From Siphonodentalium dalli (taxonomy: Eukaryota > Mollusca > Scaphopoda > Gadilida > Siphonodentaliidae), in NCBI GenBank assembly GCA_032622095.1, contig CP136063.1:36990106-37054105 (forward strand): a stretch of DNA of 64,000 nt, given 5' to 3'. Under the pieces are notes generated by a model. It made no database searches. It saw only the letters and a program-made list of their open reading frames with translations, and had not been told where the DNA came from. Of this stretch, positions 27,271 to 39,635 are shown one piece after another. The stretch's first letter is position 1; every line of letters begins with the position of its first letter. The position numbers and the translations under genes were made by a program.

Positions 27271-27377
27271 TGAGAGCTTTCCGATGAATGGCAATAAGCC
27301 ATATTTCCGACTAAATCCTGAAACGTTACCCATAATTCTGCTGTGTTTAAGGAGTCGATTAATTAGAGCATTACTGT
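27271..27377. mobile_element. Half copy of the palindromic TA-flanked MITE
   Basis: GAGAGCTTTCCGATGAATGG through TTAATTAGAGCATTACTGTA corresponds to the right arm only of the family at 21620 and 62817. The break falls exactly at the palindrome centre, as expected if one arm of a hairpin was lost. Confidence 0.8.
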
Positions 27378-28785
27378 ACCACCGCAGCTCCCGTCATGAA
27401 AGGGTTAAGTTCCCTTATATTCAGAGTGTGTGTGGTCACATTGTACTGTCAGAATAGCTATTGAATTTATGTCGACAACAGATATCTGTGTAGCTATCAC
27501 TTTGTCCGAATAATGATGTTCAACAATATAATTAGTAACTACAAAACATAATTATTGATGTATTATTCTACCCATATTATAAGTTACAGATGCTTAGTGG
27601 TCGGATATGTTGTCATGTTTTTGATTCAATGTTTATTATTTTATGCCCTGGAAACTATATACAACTTATTCTCGAAGAATATATCGTCATTAAAATTGAA
27701 AAACATTTTTGGATATATAGGCAATGATCCAGGTTTCATGTTTGGGCACCATTTAGGTACTGTCCCGATGGCCACAGTCCTATGGCCAGAAATGGTGATG
27801 GCTTGTGGTTGGGGGAGGGGGGTGAATCTGTGTATGTTCAAAAGCCTTAAAGTATATTGTGCTATTATGTTGGTAGATTGTCATATTTTAGATAGCAAAT
27901 TCTTAACCCAATGCACATATGACCAAAGTTATTCCCTCCAGCCAACATTTAGCCATAATTTCTTGCAGCGTCATTTTGACACACAAAGAAATAACACCAT
28001 TTGATTTGCAATGTCATTGATGCGCATTGTTAGTCATTGCGTAATTATGATAAGTGGTACTCTCAATTAACAAGACCCAAACAATTCTGTCACATATTTA
28101 CTAAAGTATCTTTTATTATTCTTTTCAGTATGTCATAATATTATACTCAAGTTGTATCATCAAATTGTTCATTTTCCCAAAATTTGATTTATTATCAATG
28201 GCTTTCAATATATCAATTAACAATGATACTTACAAAAAAAAAAAAAATAACTTCACAGTTAAGTTGGTAATATTAAGGAGTATATATATAGACTCAAATT
28301 TCCGATAAATAATGTCTCTAAATTTCATTTTTATTTGATTAATTTATTTAATTTAATTCACGCTGATGTAAAATGGTTCACACTGGCAGGGCAGAACATA
28401 AAATAATTACTAATGGCAATGTTTAATGAGTTATTTACTATGTTTTATGTCAAAAGTTCTTGATCATTTCACATATGTGTGTGGCACATTACTTCTATTA
28501 TATTAGTATGTGAATGCTCAAACAATTGTGCTTTATAAACCAAACAGATATCAATATAATTATTGATTAATAATTATTCAATTGTTAAAATCTAGCTCCT
28601 TTGTTCTACCTCGACTTTGGGCATATTTATCCACTATTTGCAAATATCTTCTCGTGGCTAAGAGATATCTCCTCGTGATTAAGACACGACAAGATGCAAT
28701 TTAAAAAAAAAAATGATCAGTAAATTCATCGATTCATATCCCACGTCAGTGACTTGTAATAACCCATATGTATGTATGTCATTTA
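27378..28785. other. Unassigned AT-rich stretch
   Basis: The longest ORF (27555-28004, 149 codons) shows no recognisable domain and lies in AT-rich DNA with long A runs, so it is not called a gene. No repeat shared with the rest of the window was noticed. Confidence 0.3.
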
Positions 28786-28789
28786 TACA

Positions 28790-29157
28790 AATCTACAATG
28801 CTCGACCGATCGGGACGAAACTTGGTACGTGTGTGTATTTTGACCAGGCGGTCGTCGTTGTCGTATTGGCGAGCCCGTGCGGCGCCCGCTTCGCGCATGC
28901 GCAGACGAGATCTCGGAAACGGGTGGAGCTATCGACTTGAAATTTGCTATGTGAATGTATCTTGCCCCGGATACGAATTTTATCGGGTCGCCGAGCCCGT
29001 GCGACGCCAGCTTCGCGCATGCGCAGACCAGATCTCGGAAACGGGTGGAGCTATCGACTTGAAATTTGGTTACCAGATCTCGTAAACGGGTGGAGCTATC
29101 GACTTGAAATTTGGTTTTTGAATAGCCTGGGCAACGTCGGGCTCATCAGCTAGTCTA
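28790..29157 (+). mobile_element. Helentron-like non-autonomous element tail, unit 1, with internal tandem repeat
   Basis: The segment opens with CGACCGATCGGGACGAAACT and carries repeated blocks GATCTCGGAAACGGGTGGAG and CTATCGACTTGAAATTTG (three copies) and CTTCGCGCATGCGCAGAC (two copies, ~122 bp apart). It ends GGGCAACGTCGGGCTCATCAGCTAGT. A GC hairpin followed closely by CTAGT is the usual 3' end of Helentron-type Helitrons, so the class is inferred from that ending and the 'first-person' phrases such as CTTGAAATTTGG. No Rep/helicase gene is nearby. Confidence 0.5.
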
Positions 29158-29159
29158 TT

Positions 29160-29641
29160 ATATATTTTGGGAAATCTGTCTGTCTGTGTGTTCGCGATGG
29201 ACTCGAAAACGACTGAACCGATTTCGATGAAACTTGGTATGTGGGGGTACTTTCAGCCGGGGAGTGGCATGGGCCTATTAATTTGCCCGTGCGAAATGAC
29301 CTTGACCTTGAAATCGGGTCAATTCAAGGTCAAATCGCGAATATTGATGGGATTTCGACGAAATTTTATACATAGGGTTACTTTTGTCCACTGTGTTTTG
29401 GACGGGTCAAATTGTGACCCTGACCTTGACCTTCAAAATGATCAATTCAATGTCAAATCGGGTAAAACCGGATGGATTTCGACGGGTACTTTTGTGGGGT
29501 ACTTTTGTCCGGCCAGTATTTTGGACGGGTCAAATCGTGACCCCACCTGACCTTCAAAATGGACAATTCAAGGTCAAATCGAGCAATTCGCCAAAAAGCA
29601 GAGGGGAAACAGCCCGGACGAAGTCGGGTCCACCTGCTAGT
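29160..29641 (+). mobile_element. Helentron-like non-autonomous element tail, unit 2
   Basis: This unit starts AAATCTGTCTGTCTGTGTGT, shortly after the CTAGT of unit 1, and ends with CCCGGACGAAGTCGGG (a hairpin) then TCCACCTGCTAGT. The interior repeats GGACGGGTCAAATYGTGACC, TGACCTTCAAAATG and CAATTCAAGGTCAAATCG at ~115-bp spacing. The head-to-tail arrangement of two hairpin-plus-CTAGT ends suggests tandem Helentron-like insertions. ORFs here (29167-29550) simply follow the repeats. Confidence 0.5.
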
Positions 29642-31010
29642 GTTATATATAGCTACAATGGCACTGTTTATTGTTACGTCCAATGCTTTTTTCGCATTTA
29701 ATTAGATCTTTCAGTGTTTTCCCAAATAAAATTAATGTACAAAAGCATGACAAATTCTGAATATTACGGTTCGGTTTACTTAATTTTGGGAACCCAGGCT
29801 CCGGGCACCCAAACTTATTATAACGGGTCGGCATAAGGCCTAGAACCGTGTGTGATATATCATGAATCCGCTTAACAGAGGGTATACTTCCATCACTGGA
29901 AATTTCCATCTTTCCTCCATCATTCCATGAACTTCTGTGAGAATTATATCTCATGTCCAAGCTGAGCTACATTAGGCCAAAAAAGAGATACTATGTTTCC
30001 ATACATCGACCGAACATAAAAATAACCCGCCGATCCTAAACTTTTTATTGATATTTTGAGAAAAAGTCAAAATTTAATGCTCATAAATATTGATGATCTT
30101 TAGTGTGCAAAACACATGTTTTCTAACATATCCCTGTGAAAAGTGACCACGAAGTGACAACTGTCTCAAAAGCCCCAGGTGTGTGTTGGGTTGTGGATTA
30201 ATGGGCATACATTTTGCAATTTTAATTTCCTGAGAGTTGATCTCCTGCCTGCTTTATGTCTTGTTTTGGGACTTCTGGAACACTATCAACAGACATGGTG
30301 GGTGTGTATCTGTATATATACATGTATATAGGTTATCACCACATATGTTAGGGGTATAGCTACTGTTTTAACAAACCAGGCATGCTCGGTGGGCTTACTG
30401 GCTACCCCCAGAAAAAGGGATGTAGTTGTCACAATACAAGTACGGTATAATGGCAGTATTATTGGTAAAATTCTTATAAAAAGTTAGTGACATGAATTTT
30501 GTACCAAGTTTATAGCAAAATTTATAAAAAAATGTGGTATGTGAATGATAAAAAACTTACTTAAGCATGAAGTAAGTTTAATCTTATAATGTATATTTCC
30601 ACTGTTAATCAAGTAATACTTTCCCCACAGCATGGGTTAGCATTTTATGTAACCGGAGTTGACAAAATACATATTATGATGGGGTCAGCAGGAAGACAGC
30701 CACGTACAAGGTTATGCCTACACCAGGCTGAGTGCACCCCATTTGGGAGTCAGCATGATGTGGATCGTCATATATCCATATCTTGCTGACCCTCAACTGG
30801 GCAACATCAGTCGAGGTATTTCTGCAGTTGGCTAAAAAATATCGAAATAAAATAAAAATAAAAATTCCTTACCTACCCTAATTTTTTCGCTGGCCTTAAC
30901 ACTTTTATTAATCTATATCATCTCTTTTGGCCCGTTATTTGCAGGTACAGTGCAGGAACTTGTTTGGAACTACATTGGAACTACAGAGAATAATTCATAA
31001 TATGATCCTG
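29642..31010. other. Unassigned stretch
   Basis: No gene was recognised. A 105-codon minus-strand ORF (29643-29960) and a 66-codon plus-strand ORF (30589-30789) show no domain. AT-rich with short ACATGTATAT motifs. Confidence 0.3.
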
Positions 31011-31014
31011 ATCT

Positions 31015-31522
31015 GAGCTTCAGGTAGTGTAGTTCGATGTTCGTACTAAGAATCATACCCACAGGTTGCATCTATGTACATGTACCTGTGTATGTACAGC
31101 AGGAAATTCTCTAACGTGGTGACCAGGATGAAATTCATACAATGTTCCGCTTCCAGTAAGAAACCGCATCTTTTATTGATCGGAGAGTCGCGCAGCATAT
31201 CCCATGTTTACGCCTGGAGCCATCAAAATAACGGAAACATGTTTGGAACTACAGAGAAGAAATTCAGCGCAAACGCCTAATGTGATCCTGAGCTTGAGTT
31301 TGATGTTCGTACTAAGAATAAAATGTTCAGCATCGTACCCACAGGTTGCATCTACGAGTATGTACATGTGTATATACTGAAGGAAATTTTCTTATGTGCT
31401 GACCAGGATGAAAATCATACAATGTTCTGCTTCCAGTAAGAAACTGCATCTTTGATTGGTCAGACAGTCGTGCAACATATCCCATGTTTACGTCTGGAGC
31501 CATTAGCATAACGGAAACCAAG
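31015..31522. repeat. Direct duplication, two ~230-bp units
   Basis: GATGTTCGTACTAAGAAT, CCCACAGGTTGCATCTA, GACCAGGATGAAA, CTTCCAGTAAGAAAC and CATATCCCATGTTTACG occur in the same order in 31015-31240 and again in 31292-31520, with scattered substitutions and a small indel. This is a local tandem duplication about 280 bp apart, and neither unit has a coding signature. Confidence 0.75.
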
Positions 31523-31672
31523 ACCGCTTCATCGTCTCTCGATGGCCGTTTCATGTCATATGTTGGAGAGAGGTTTAGGAGATTTTGACATTTTCTGCTG
31601 ATCATTATGCGGAATAAGTGCCAAATTAATGTGAATGACCAGGACTGTTGGCAGAACAAATACATGTACGGC

Positions 31673-31806
31673 ATTGTGGTGGATTGATGGTAACATGTCA
31701 TGACATTGACCACTTTTAGCCTGTGTTCAACCTTGTCGCTTTGTGAATCGGTTGAACATAAACCCGAAGTTGTCAATGTCACGCCATGTTACCATCAATA
31801 CACCAC
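31673..31806. repeat. Inverted repeat, ~40-bp arms (foldback element)
   Basis: TTGTGGTGGATTGATGGTAA with CATGTCATGACATTGAC is answered by GTCAATGTCACGCCATG with TTACCATCAATACACCACAA. The loop contains ACAAGG/GTCGC-type sequence. It is likely a small MITE, but the target duplication is not clear. Confidence 0.7.
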
Positions 31807-31809
31807 AAC

Positions 31810-34260
31810 TAAACTTATATTAATACAGGAAAGTTTTCAAAATAACATGTAATCACATATTGAATGCATACAATGTGTTCAATTTATCTCAGATTTAGAA
31901 ACCTGAACAATACGTTGAAAATGTTTGGATCTTTAATCTACAGTTAAAGGTGACATATGCAACCGGTTTGGCTAAATAATGAATTTAATTGGTTGCCACT
32001 TCGGTCAGATGCGATATTTTAGAAATGCTCCTATCTAGTGATGTTTGGTGTAACATTTCAATGTTTTGAGATATGTTTCGCATTTTGAGCGAAAAATTCA
32101 TGACCTAGCTATCTCCCCATATTTTGTCACATCACCGATTGAGGATAAAGCCTTCGCTGTTGATTTCTACCAACACATAGCATATTTCTGCAACATGAAA
32201 AGTCAAGTGATACATGTATTCATTCTTTTACAAAGTATATCTTATAATTCTAATTGAATACAGAGCCAATGATACGATTTGACCAGAAAAGGAAGAGTTT
32301 ACGGACTGTCTCAAAATTGTTTACAAAATCTGATATGATCAAATAGACAATTTTGGGGCTATCCCCTATGGGGCTATGGGCCTATTGTGCGACACGGATA
32401 TTCCGCATGTGAAATAGTATTCCTTGAACTCATAAAATATGGGATGGATTCTCATCACAAACACAACCTACACTTTTCCACTTTTTGGGATCAGATGTGG
32501 GGGCCCAGATCACTCTAAAACTGTTGCATGTCACCTTGAAGAGTTTTTTTCTATTATTTCATATATTAATTTCAGTATCATCGAGATGTGTGAAGCGTGT
32601 GTATTACATAAATACAACAGTTCTAACTAAATTACACTCTTGAACAAGCTATATATGCATTAAAGATTCATGAAGAAAATATCTGGTATTTCCATTATCC
32701 CCAAGAATCTTTACATCAATGTCAGTCAATCACAACATTTAACAGTAAAGTGATGAAGCCAATCAGTATATTGACGATTTTCATCGGCTCCAGAGTTTCT
32801 CGACACATAGCTAAAATAGCATAATAAGTTTCCTGTCATATCTGGTCACAATGCTTATTTCAGTGTTCACAAATTTGTGATTACAACTAATTTAACACTA
32901 ATGTGTGTCCATTTGAAGAGTCCAGAAATTATCAATAATAGCCATCAAGGAGAATAGAATTAAGTATTTCCAAGAATTTCAACAGTTAGCACCCGTTTTT
33001 CTTATTCGCCAAAATTCAAGTAACAGGAGATAACATTCTGTCAATCGTAAAACTGCGCTTTGATGTTATACAACAGGAATTGCATGCATAAACTATTTAT
33101 AGTGGCGGTTATGTGACTTATAGTTACATGTGTATATTAATTAGGACTGTTATGTGTAGCTTATTCCAGCCTGAGAGCCTAATGTTAATGAGAACTGATT
33201 ATACACATGTGTATCCAGGTGATATACACATGTAAAACTTGATCGTTCTTTTGTATTGACAAAACGCAACAGGTGTATCCTCATGTCATGGCTGATTGTC
33301 ATCTGTATCAGTTGATAGCACATGCATGTCATGAACATCTGATTAGAATCAGGGACATTTTCATTGACTTTATAAGCTCTTTGTAACTATACCAGAAATA
33401 AAAAATTCTGAATGCAAAACATTATGGGCGCAGTGCATGTTCAGCTGAAGTTAGATTGAGATAAAAATAATATTATTCATCCTGACCGGAGGTGTGGGGA
33501 TGGAAAGATCTCACCCCGAGAGGCAAGATATTTCGGCCGATTGTCCGGACCCAATAGCTGGTCCGGAAGATGAGATTTTTCTATGCCCACATCCCAGGTC
33601 ATGGATTATTTTTCTCCCAAACCCAAGAGCCACATACTCAATGTTTTGTCTTATACCCAATTTTGGCACATTTCAGTAGTTTCATAACGGTACATCAGGG
33701 GAGAAATCTGAAGTCACATTTATGATTTTATTTGATGATTTTGGTATATACTGGAAAAGCAAAGCACGATACCCACACAAGCTTGGTTAATTGGTTAGAG
33801 TGACATATACATGGCTATGTCATCATTGTCCCTAGCATGAATTAAAACACATCTAATCATATATTTAGACTGCCAGTCATTGTTAAATTTTCGGAATGAC
33901 GTGTGGTACCATGTCATTGACCAATATGGTACTAAAGGTGTCCTCTACCTGGACCAATTACCTCGTTTGCAGCTGTTGTCCACAATAATGGGATCTCCAA
34001 GAGATCTCGCTCTACTATCAGATGTCAGATCACTGACAACAATTGAGTCGCTTGCTGGTTAGGTCGGCCCCATTTATGTGGAAACAGTTTTCTTTTGATA
34101 ATGGTGATTGGTGATGATGTTCAATTGCCCTTATACATTTACTTGTTGGCGAATCTTTACCCTGCGTAATTCATCCCCAGAGAATAGCGACACAAGGGAA
34201 GAGAGGTACGACTGTTGTCACTCCCGGGCAGCGCATCGGTGAGTTGGTTGAATGGTTAAA
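31810..34260. other. Unassigned AT-rich stretch
   Basis: No gene, RNA or shared repeat was recognised. ORFs of about 60 codons have no domain. Confidence 0.3.
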
Positions 34261-34261
34261 T

Positions 34262-34435
34262 ATAGAATATCCATACAGTTTTATGAGATACAAGGTTTGT
34301 TTCGCGAGTATGATTCAGCAAATGCCAAATGGGGAACCAAGCTTTAGCAAGGTCCCCATTTGGTGAATTATATATACGAGTGAAAATAAGCCTTGTATCT
34401 CGTTAAACTATATGGGTATTATTTTTATCCATTGC
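34262..34435. repeat. Foldback element, nested inverted repeats
   Basis: ATATCCATACAGTTTTATGA with GATACAAGG is answered by CCTTGTATCTCGTTAAACTATATGGGTA. Inside, GCCAAATGGGGAACC is answered by GGTCCCCATTTGG around CAAGCTTTAGCAA. The two nested stems make a single foldback structure. No coding capacity is seen. Confidence 0.7.
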
Positions 34436-35815
34436 CAAATTTTAAATATCATAATGAAATTATGTCAGCCTCTGTGCAATTGTTGGCAAAAAAGTATGTT
34501 TTCCTTGTAAACATTAAGGCAATTTGGTAAATAATATTTTTTTCATTGCATATAACAACTAGAGTGGTGTGTTTTACCTCAAGTGGACTACACAAAATTA
34601 TAAAATTATCTTTTGGCTAATGGCTATGCGAGGTGCGAGGGCTGTTGTGACTCTACTCGACTGAAATGGTATGAAAGAGGCTACAATACTATTTCGGATG
34701 CCACGCACCTGGTGTCTCGATGCTCGTAATGAATGATACGGGAGAGTGGCTCCGCCCAGTTGTGACGAGGGATACTAATCCATGCCCGTAATGTTCTCTG
34801 GGTTGAAGACTGATATCATGTCTGAAGGGTGCTTCCGTCTTTTTTATTATTGGTTAAAGCTATAAAACAATATTTTGAACATGTTATGTTCTTTGGAATT
34901 ATTTATCGACTCTTGTGTAGTCCACAACTGCATATAAACAACACAACCATTAGTTCATGCACTCCCATTAGTATTGCAAAGCCCACAAAGTGAATATTTT
35001 TAATATATATAAATATGTTTGAACAAATAAAAATCTCTAAAATAGATAAAAACGTCCCAATACGTGATTTTTTTGGAATAAAGTAGAGACCCAGTGAACC
35101 TTAGCTGGGTAGCATCAGTGCTCATGTTAAGAATGCGTTATTTGCGACCCTTCAAGTCATTTAAATAATTAAGTATCTGGGATAAACAGCAGCTGAAATA
35201 TAACTCCTGACAAAGTTACATCTATGTTTTAAGAATATAATAAAGCTCTTTATTGCTGATTAGTAGCCCATTTATAAATAATTTGATGCCCACAGCACCT
35301 ATCCAAAATATTAACCATGCATTACTAGTTTTACTTTTGTCCAATTTTGCTACATATGTTTAAAGGAACGCTCTTTATTGCTCATTTTTGCTTTTTAAAG
35401 ACGTCTGAGGTCAAATGACACTCCATTTCAGTTTATCGCTGTTTTTAAAAATTGACAAATCAGATTGCAACAACCATTTTGGTTATATAATCAATTTGGA
35501 TGAAATAAGTTTTAGTGTCCTTTTAAGACATTTGAAGTCTGATGAGATTCCCTGGCATTGGGTCAATTTTTCAACTATTAGAATCCATCGATTTTCACAA
35601 AATTGACATTGTTTTGTGCATGCTAATGTACTTATTCCTGGTAAGAAACCTTGTATTGCAATTTGCTAAAAGCACAAATGCTCTGAACTATATATATAAA
35701 TATTTATGTTTTGTTTTGTTTTTAATAAATATTGAAATTATTTTCTGCATTGTCTTATTTTGTGGTCCACATGTCATTACTATCTTTAGAGGTAAAATAG
35801 CTACTTGGAGTGGTT
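34436..35815. other. Unassigned AT-rich stretch
   Basis: No gene or repeat was recognised. The 91-codon ORF at 35542-35817 is hydrophobic but has no recognisable family. Confidence 0.3.
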
Positions 35816-35869
35816 AGATGGGACACCTTTGAATTACCAATTAAAATGGTTAGAATAACCATTCTAGGT

Positions 35870-36200
35870 AGAAAACTTTCCCACCAATAGTAGTTATCAG
35901 ATTAACTACCCGTAGGTAGTTAAAATTCCAACCACCCACAGGTAGTAAAATTAACTACTGGGTAGTTCGTATTCATCCCCCTACCCAAAGTAGTTAAAAA
36001 TTTGCCTCCCGTTGGGTAGTTAAAATAGCCCCCGGGGGTAGTTATTTCAACTACCGAATGTAGTTATTTTAACTACCAAAGGTATTTAATTTTTTACCTA
36101 CCCATCAGGTAGTAAAATTAACCACCCAAGGTAGCGGGATGAATACGAACTACCTAAAGTAGTAAAATTTAACTACTTTTGGGGTTAATTTACCAACTTT
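35870..36200. repeat. GGTAGTTAAAATTAACTACC-rich palindromic region
   Basis: Variants of AACTACC and GGTAGTT recur every 10-30 bp. The region is also a large imperfect palindrome: GGTAGTTCGTATTCATCCC (35961) is answered by GGGATGAATACGAACTACC (ending about 36155), with a centre near 36058. It is probably a foldback transposon whose arms have expanded internally. Confidence 0.75.
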
Positions 36201-36209
36201 GAATTTAGT

Positions 36210-36783
36210 GTGTAGGTTAACAATGCTGTTTTCGCTCGAGCTACCGAGATTGGAACACCTTTATATACATACATGTCTATTCTGCACGAGAGCATTTACC
36301 GGTATTGCATCATTTGGTTAATGAATTATTTTGGCCGAATTATACCAAATGTGCTTGTCCCTATAAACATGCTGATGTCAACTTCCATGTACCATGCCAT
36401 GACCAATGTCCCAATTGTATGGATTGTATCCCGTGCTAAATTATTTAACGACAAAATCCGACCAAGATATGCACCAGAGAACATGTTTTGCCGGACGACG
36501 CCAAATGCAAGTTATTTGTTTTCTCCCTCAACCAGATAACTTATATCAACCGAGGGCGTTTTGTAATAATGTCGTTTGGTCCCAAAAGGTTTGTCTTACT
36601 GTTTGTTTTCTTTCTGAGGGTGTTTTGTCAGAGTACCATGACAAGATATCTGGACATCAATTCAAATTCAGATGTTTATTGAACATGGATTATCATCAGA
36701 ACAAAATGAAAATATAACAATGATGACGATTTTATAAAAAAAAAAACAATGATGACGACTTACATAACATGTAATCAAATAAC
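36210..36783. other. Unassigned stretch upstream of the piggyBac locus
   Basis: Overlapping ORFs of 64-103 codons in three frames occur, with no domain that I recognise. Nothing else was seen before the TTAA at 36784. Confidence 0.3.
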
Positions 36784-37237
36784 TTAAAGGCACGGGAGGC
36801 CTTAATTGTCGAAAATATTCATATCTGTTCCAAACACCGTAAACAGAAAAACATTAACACGCTTAGTGTTCAGTTCATATATACCATGACAATCGCGTAA
36901 ACAACAGTATGTTATCATAAAGATCTACTATATTTTATCTGAACAAGAGCCTGGTTGTGTTACAGAAGACAGCACAATGCTGCTGGCTAATCACACACAA
37001 ATGGTATAAACGCTCTTTGTTAGTTCCATATCAGGAATTCACCAACAAAGAACGCTCTTTATGTTTACCATAATAATATAAACGAACACCAGAAAAGTAA
37101 CTGTTTATGCTTTTTTTTTTACATAACAATGGTCAAACATATGTCAACATTTTGATGTTCTTTCTGTTTGTGGCGGTTTTTGACGGGTGGAAACATTTTG
37201 ACAGGATACCCACCGCCAAGGCCTCCCGTATCTTTAA
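36784..37237 (+). mobile_element. Diverged copy of the array MITE, left of the piggyBac gene
   Basis: The element starts TTAAAGGCACGGGAGGCC and ends CCTCCCGTATCTTTAA. It shares with the 1-14755 units the AATATTCATAT motif near the left tip, AACGCTCTTTATGTTTACCATA in the middle, and GGCGGTTTTTGACGG then GGATACCCACCGCC near the right tip. At 454 bp it is shorter than the ~520-bp array units. It lies in the same orientation as the array. Together with the inverted copy at 39879-40430 it frames the transposase. Confidence 0.8.
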
Positions 37238-37958
37238 ACGTACAACTGGATAGCTTCTATCTCATGACATGACTAGACTACTTTGTGGCACATGAGGGGT
37301 TTCTGAATTATGACATAGACAGGACACCGATAATGATGAATGTTCACTAATCCTGATATGGCACCAGAGATAAAATGGGAAATAAACAGTATCCGTTATC
37401 ATGAAAGCCCTTGTTGCACTTCCATCCGAACTGTGTGGTGAACCATTGACCGATTTAATTTGGATATGGCTCAACATAAGCATTATGCCAAAGTTATATT
37501 TATCCCAGGAAAACTACGGAAACCAACAGCGTCTGTCCGAGTGTGCGTCATTTCGTCCGTGCATGCGCATTTTGGTTTGCGAACGATAACTTTAGTAACG
37601 TTAAAATTGTATTAATTTTCTGCGCATGTTTTAACTCTTTACTCCCCATAAGCGTCCCTGGACGCTTTTGCACTATTTCCCCATAAGCGCACGTGGACGC
37701 CTCGCAACACATCCCTAGAAGCGCATAAGAGCGCGTTACCAGACTTCCCCACAAGCGCCCTAGAGCGCCACACTAGGCCCAGACTGTACTAATGAGTTCG
37801 CCCCTATGCCCCCCGCTTTTGCTATGTTTCTAATCGAGACCACCCGGTTATGTCAACTCGTTATTTGCCTATCTAATAACAATAAACGTGGCACCGTGTG
37901 CATCGCGCGCGACACATGCTGTGTTACTTGGGTACCATTCTAAGTATTTACGAACAAC
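37238..37958. promoter_or_regulatory. Candidate 5' end of the piggyBac element and promoter region
   Basis: At 37631 a TTAA is followed by CTCTTTACTCCCCATAAGCG, and two further ATAAGCGC/ACAAGCGC motifs follow at about 37684 and 37752. A TTAA plus a GC-containing tip with iterated subterminal motifs is how piggyBac left ends commonly look, so this may be the element's own terminus. A matching right end was not found after the gene. The start codon context AACAACATGGCT at 37959 is a reasonable eukaryotic start. No TATA box was identified with confidence. Confidence 0.35.
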
Positions 37959-39635
37959 ATGGCTGCAACATTTTCGAAACAGCAAGTGATCGACATGTTA
38001 ATGGGAGATGATAGCGATTTTAGCGGAGATTTCGGTTCCTCGTCATCAGAAGATTCAGACGACGATTACTCTGCCCCTGCTACCAGCGACAATGTGACCT
38101 CCATCGATGATAGAAGCTTGAATAATAACCCGATTGGCTGGTCAAATAAACTTCGAAAGGTATCACTTCAGCCATTTACCCAAAGGACAGGGCCAGTTAT
38201 ACCAGATGAATTCGATACTGATACAGCAACAGCTTTGGAATATTTCAATTTTATGTTCTCGCCATCGAAGTATGCCGAAATAGCCAGGCATACTAACAAC
38301 TATGCCAAGTGGAAAATGGAAGAAAAGGGCGAGACTGATAAATACTGGTCTGATATTTCGGAACTAGAACTTCGTGCGTACATCGGTATGAACATCATGA
38401 TGGGTGTGAATGACCTTCCCTCATACAAGCAGTACTGGTCACATGATGAGTTCATCGGAAACGCCGGCATCAGCAAAGTTATGAATCGGCGCAGATTTGA
38501 AAAAAATCACAGAATACTTCCACGTCAGTGACCGAGAGAGCGAACCTGCTAAAGGGACAGATTCGTACGATCCACTATATAAGATTCGCGACATCATCGA
38601 CTCATCACTAACAACATTGAAAAATCGTGTTACTTGCCTTCGCAATATATATCTGTCGACGAAGGAATGATAAAATGGACGGGACGTCTCTCCTACAAGC
38701 AATACATGCCGGCAAAACCAATAAAACGAGGGATCAAAATATGGATGATGTGCGATGCCACCAATGCCTACCTGTTAAACTTTGAAGTATACCTCGGAAA
38801 GCATTATTTCAAACCGTCTGTAAAAGGTCTCGGGTATGATGTGGTTACGTCATTGTCATCGGATTTGTGTGACAAAAATTACTGTTTGTTCTTTGATAAC
38901 TATTTTACGAGTGTGCACCTCATGCAGGGCTTACTAAACGATGGGTTTTACTCGTGTGGCACCGTTTGGCAGAACAGGAAAGGATTCCCGAAGGATTTAC
39001 AGCGACTGAAGAAAATGAATCGAGGTGACTATAAAACTAGGCAGGATGGCGAATTTCTCACGGCAACGGTATGGCAGGACAAGAAACAAGTGTTCACCCT
39101 TAGCACGATGACTGACCCAACGACAGATATCATGGCTAATCGGCGCCAGGGAAAAACAATTCTTGAAGTGACTCAGCCGATGAGCATATTCATGTACAAC
39201 AAGTACATGAATGGTGTTGACAAACATGATCAGTTGAGGATGACGTATCTCCTCGGTCGCGAAAGGAAAAAAGCATGGAAATACATCTTCTGGTTGGTCG
39301 CCAATTCATCAATAGTTAACAGTTTCATCTTGTTCAAAGAAACATCAAAGAGACATAATTCTAAGAAGGTGTTCACGCATATGGATTTTAGGATTGAACT
39401 GGCTCATCAACTGATTGCAGGATATTCTTCTAGAAAACGCAAAGCACAAGAGCCACGTGCCCTCAATATATCACCAGAAAACTCAAACGGACACGTGTCC
39501 ACACACATGGGACGCAAGAACCGATGTCGGGTTCATCTGAACTCAAAAGAAAGAAAAGAAACTGTATTTGGTTGCAAACTCTCCAATGTTCATCTATGTG
39601 AGGACGGTTGCCATTTCAAGTATCATTGTAGTTGA
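37959..39635 (+). pseudogene. PiggyBac transposase (DDE_Tnp_1_7), two compensating frameshifts
   Basis: PiggyBac transposases cut and paste elements at TTAA sites in the nucleus. The reading frame opens at 37959 with an acidic Ser/Asp-rich N-terminus (DSSDDDYS-type), then the family core. An extra base in an A7 run at about 38500-38506 shifts the frame and leads to a stop at 38531. Family-like sequence (YFHVSDRES, DPLYKIRDIID) continues in the next frame, and a two-base excess near 38620 returns to the original frame. From 38634, 333 codons are open. All three catalytic aspartates are visible in SVDEGMIKW, FFDNYFTS and NGVDKHDQ. The C-terminus has a Cys/His-rich cross-brace finger (GCKLSNVHLC, CHFKYH). 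Total length of about 560 residues is normal for the family. The coding potential is otherwise intact, so inactivation is recent or reflects assembly errors in homopolymers. The gene lies between inverted copies of the MITE that fills 1-14755. Confidence 0.93.

Noticed and set aside
27555-28004. 149-codon ORF as a gene
   Set aside because: No recognisable domain; hydrophobic composition expected from AT-rich DNA.
29167-29701. 127- and 105-codon ORFs rich in FDLEL/ILDGSNRDP phrases
   Set aside because: These are readings of the ~115-bp internal repeat of a Helentron-like element.
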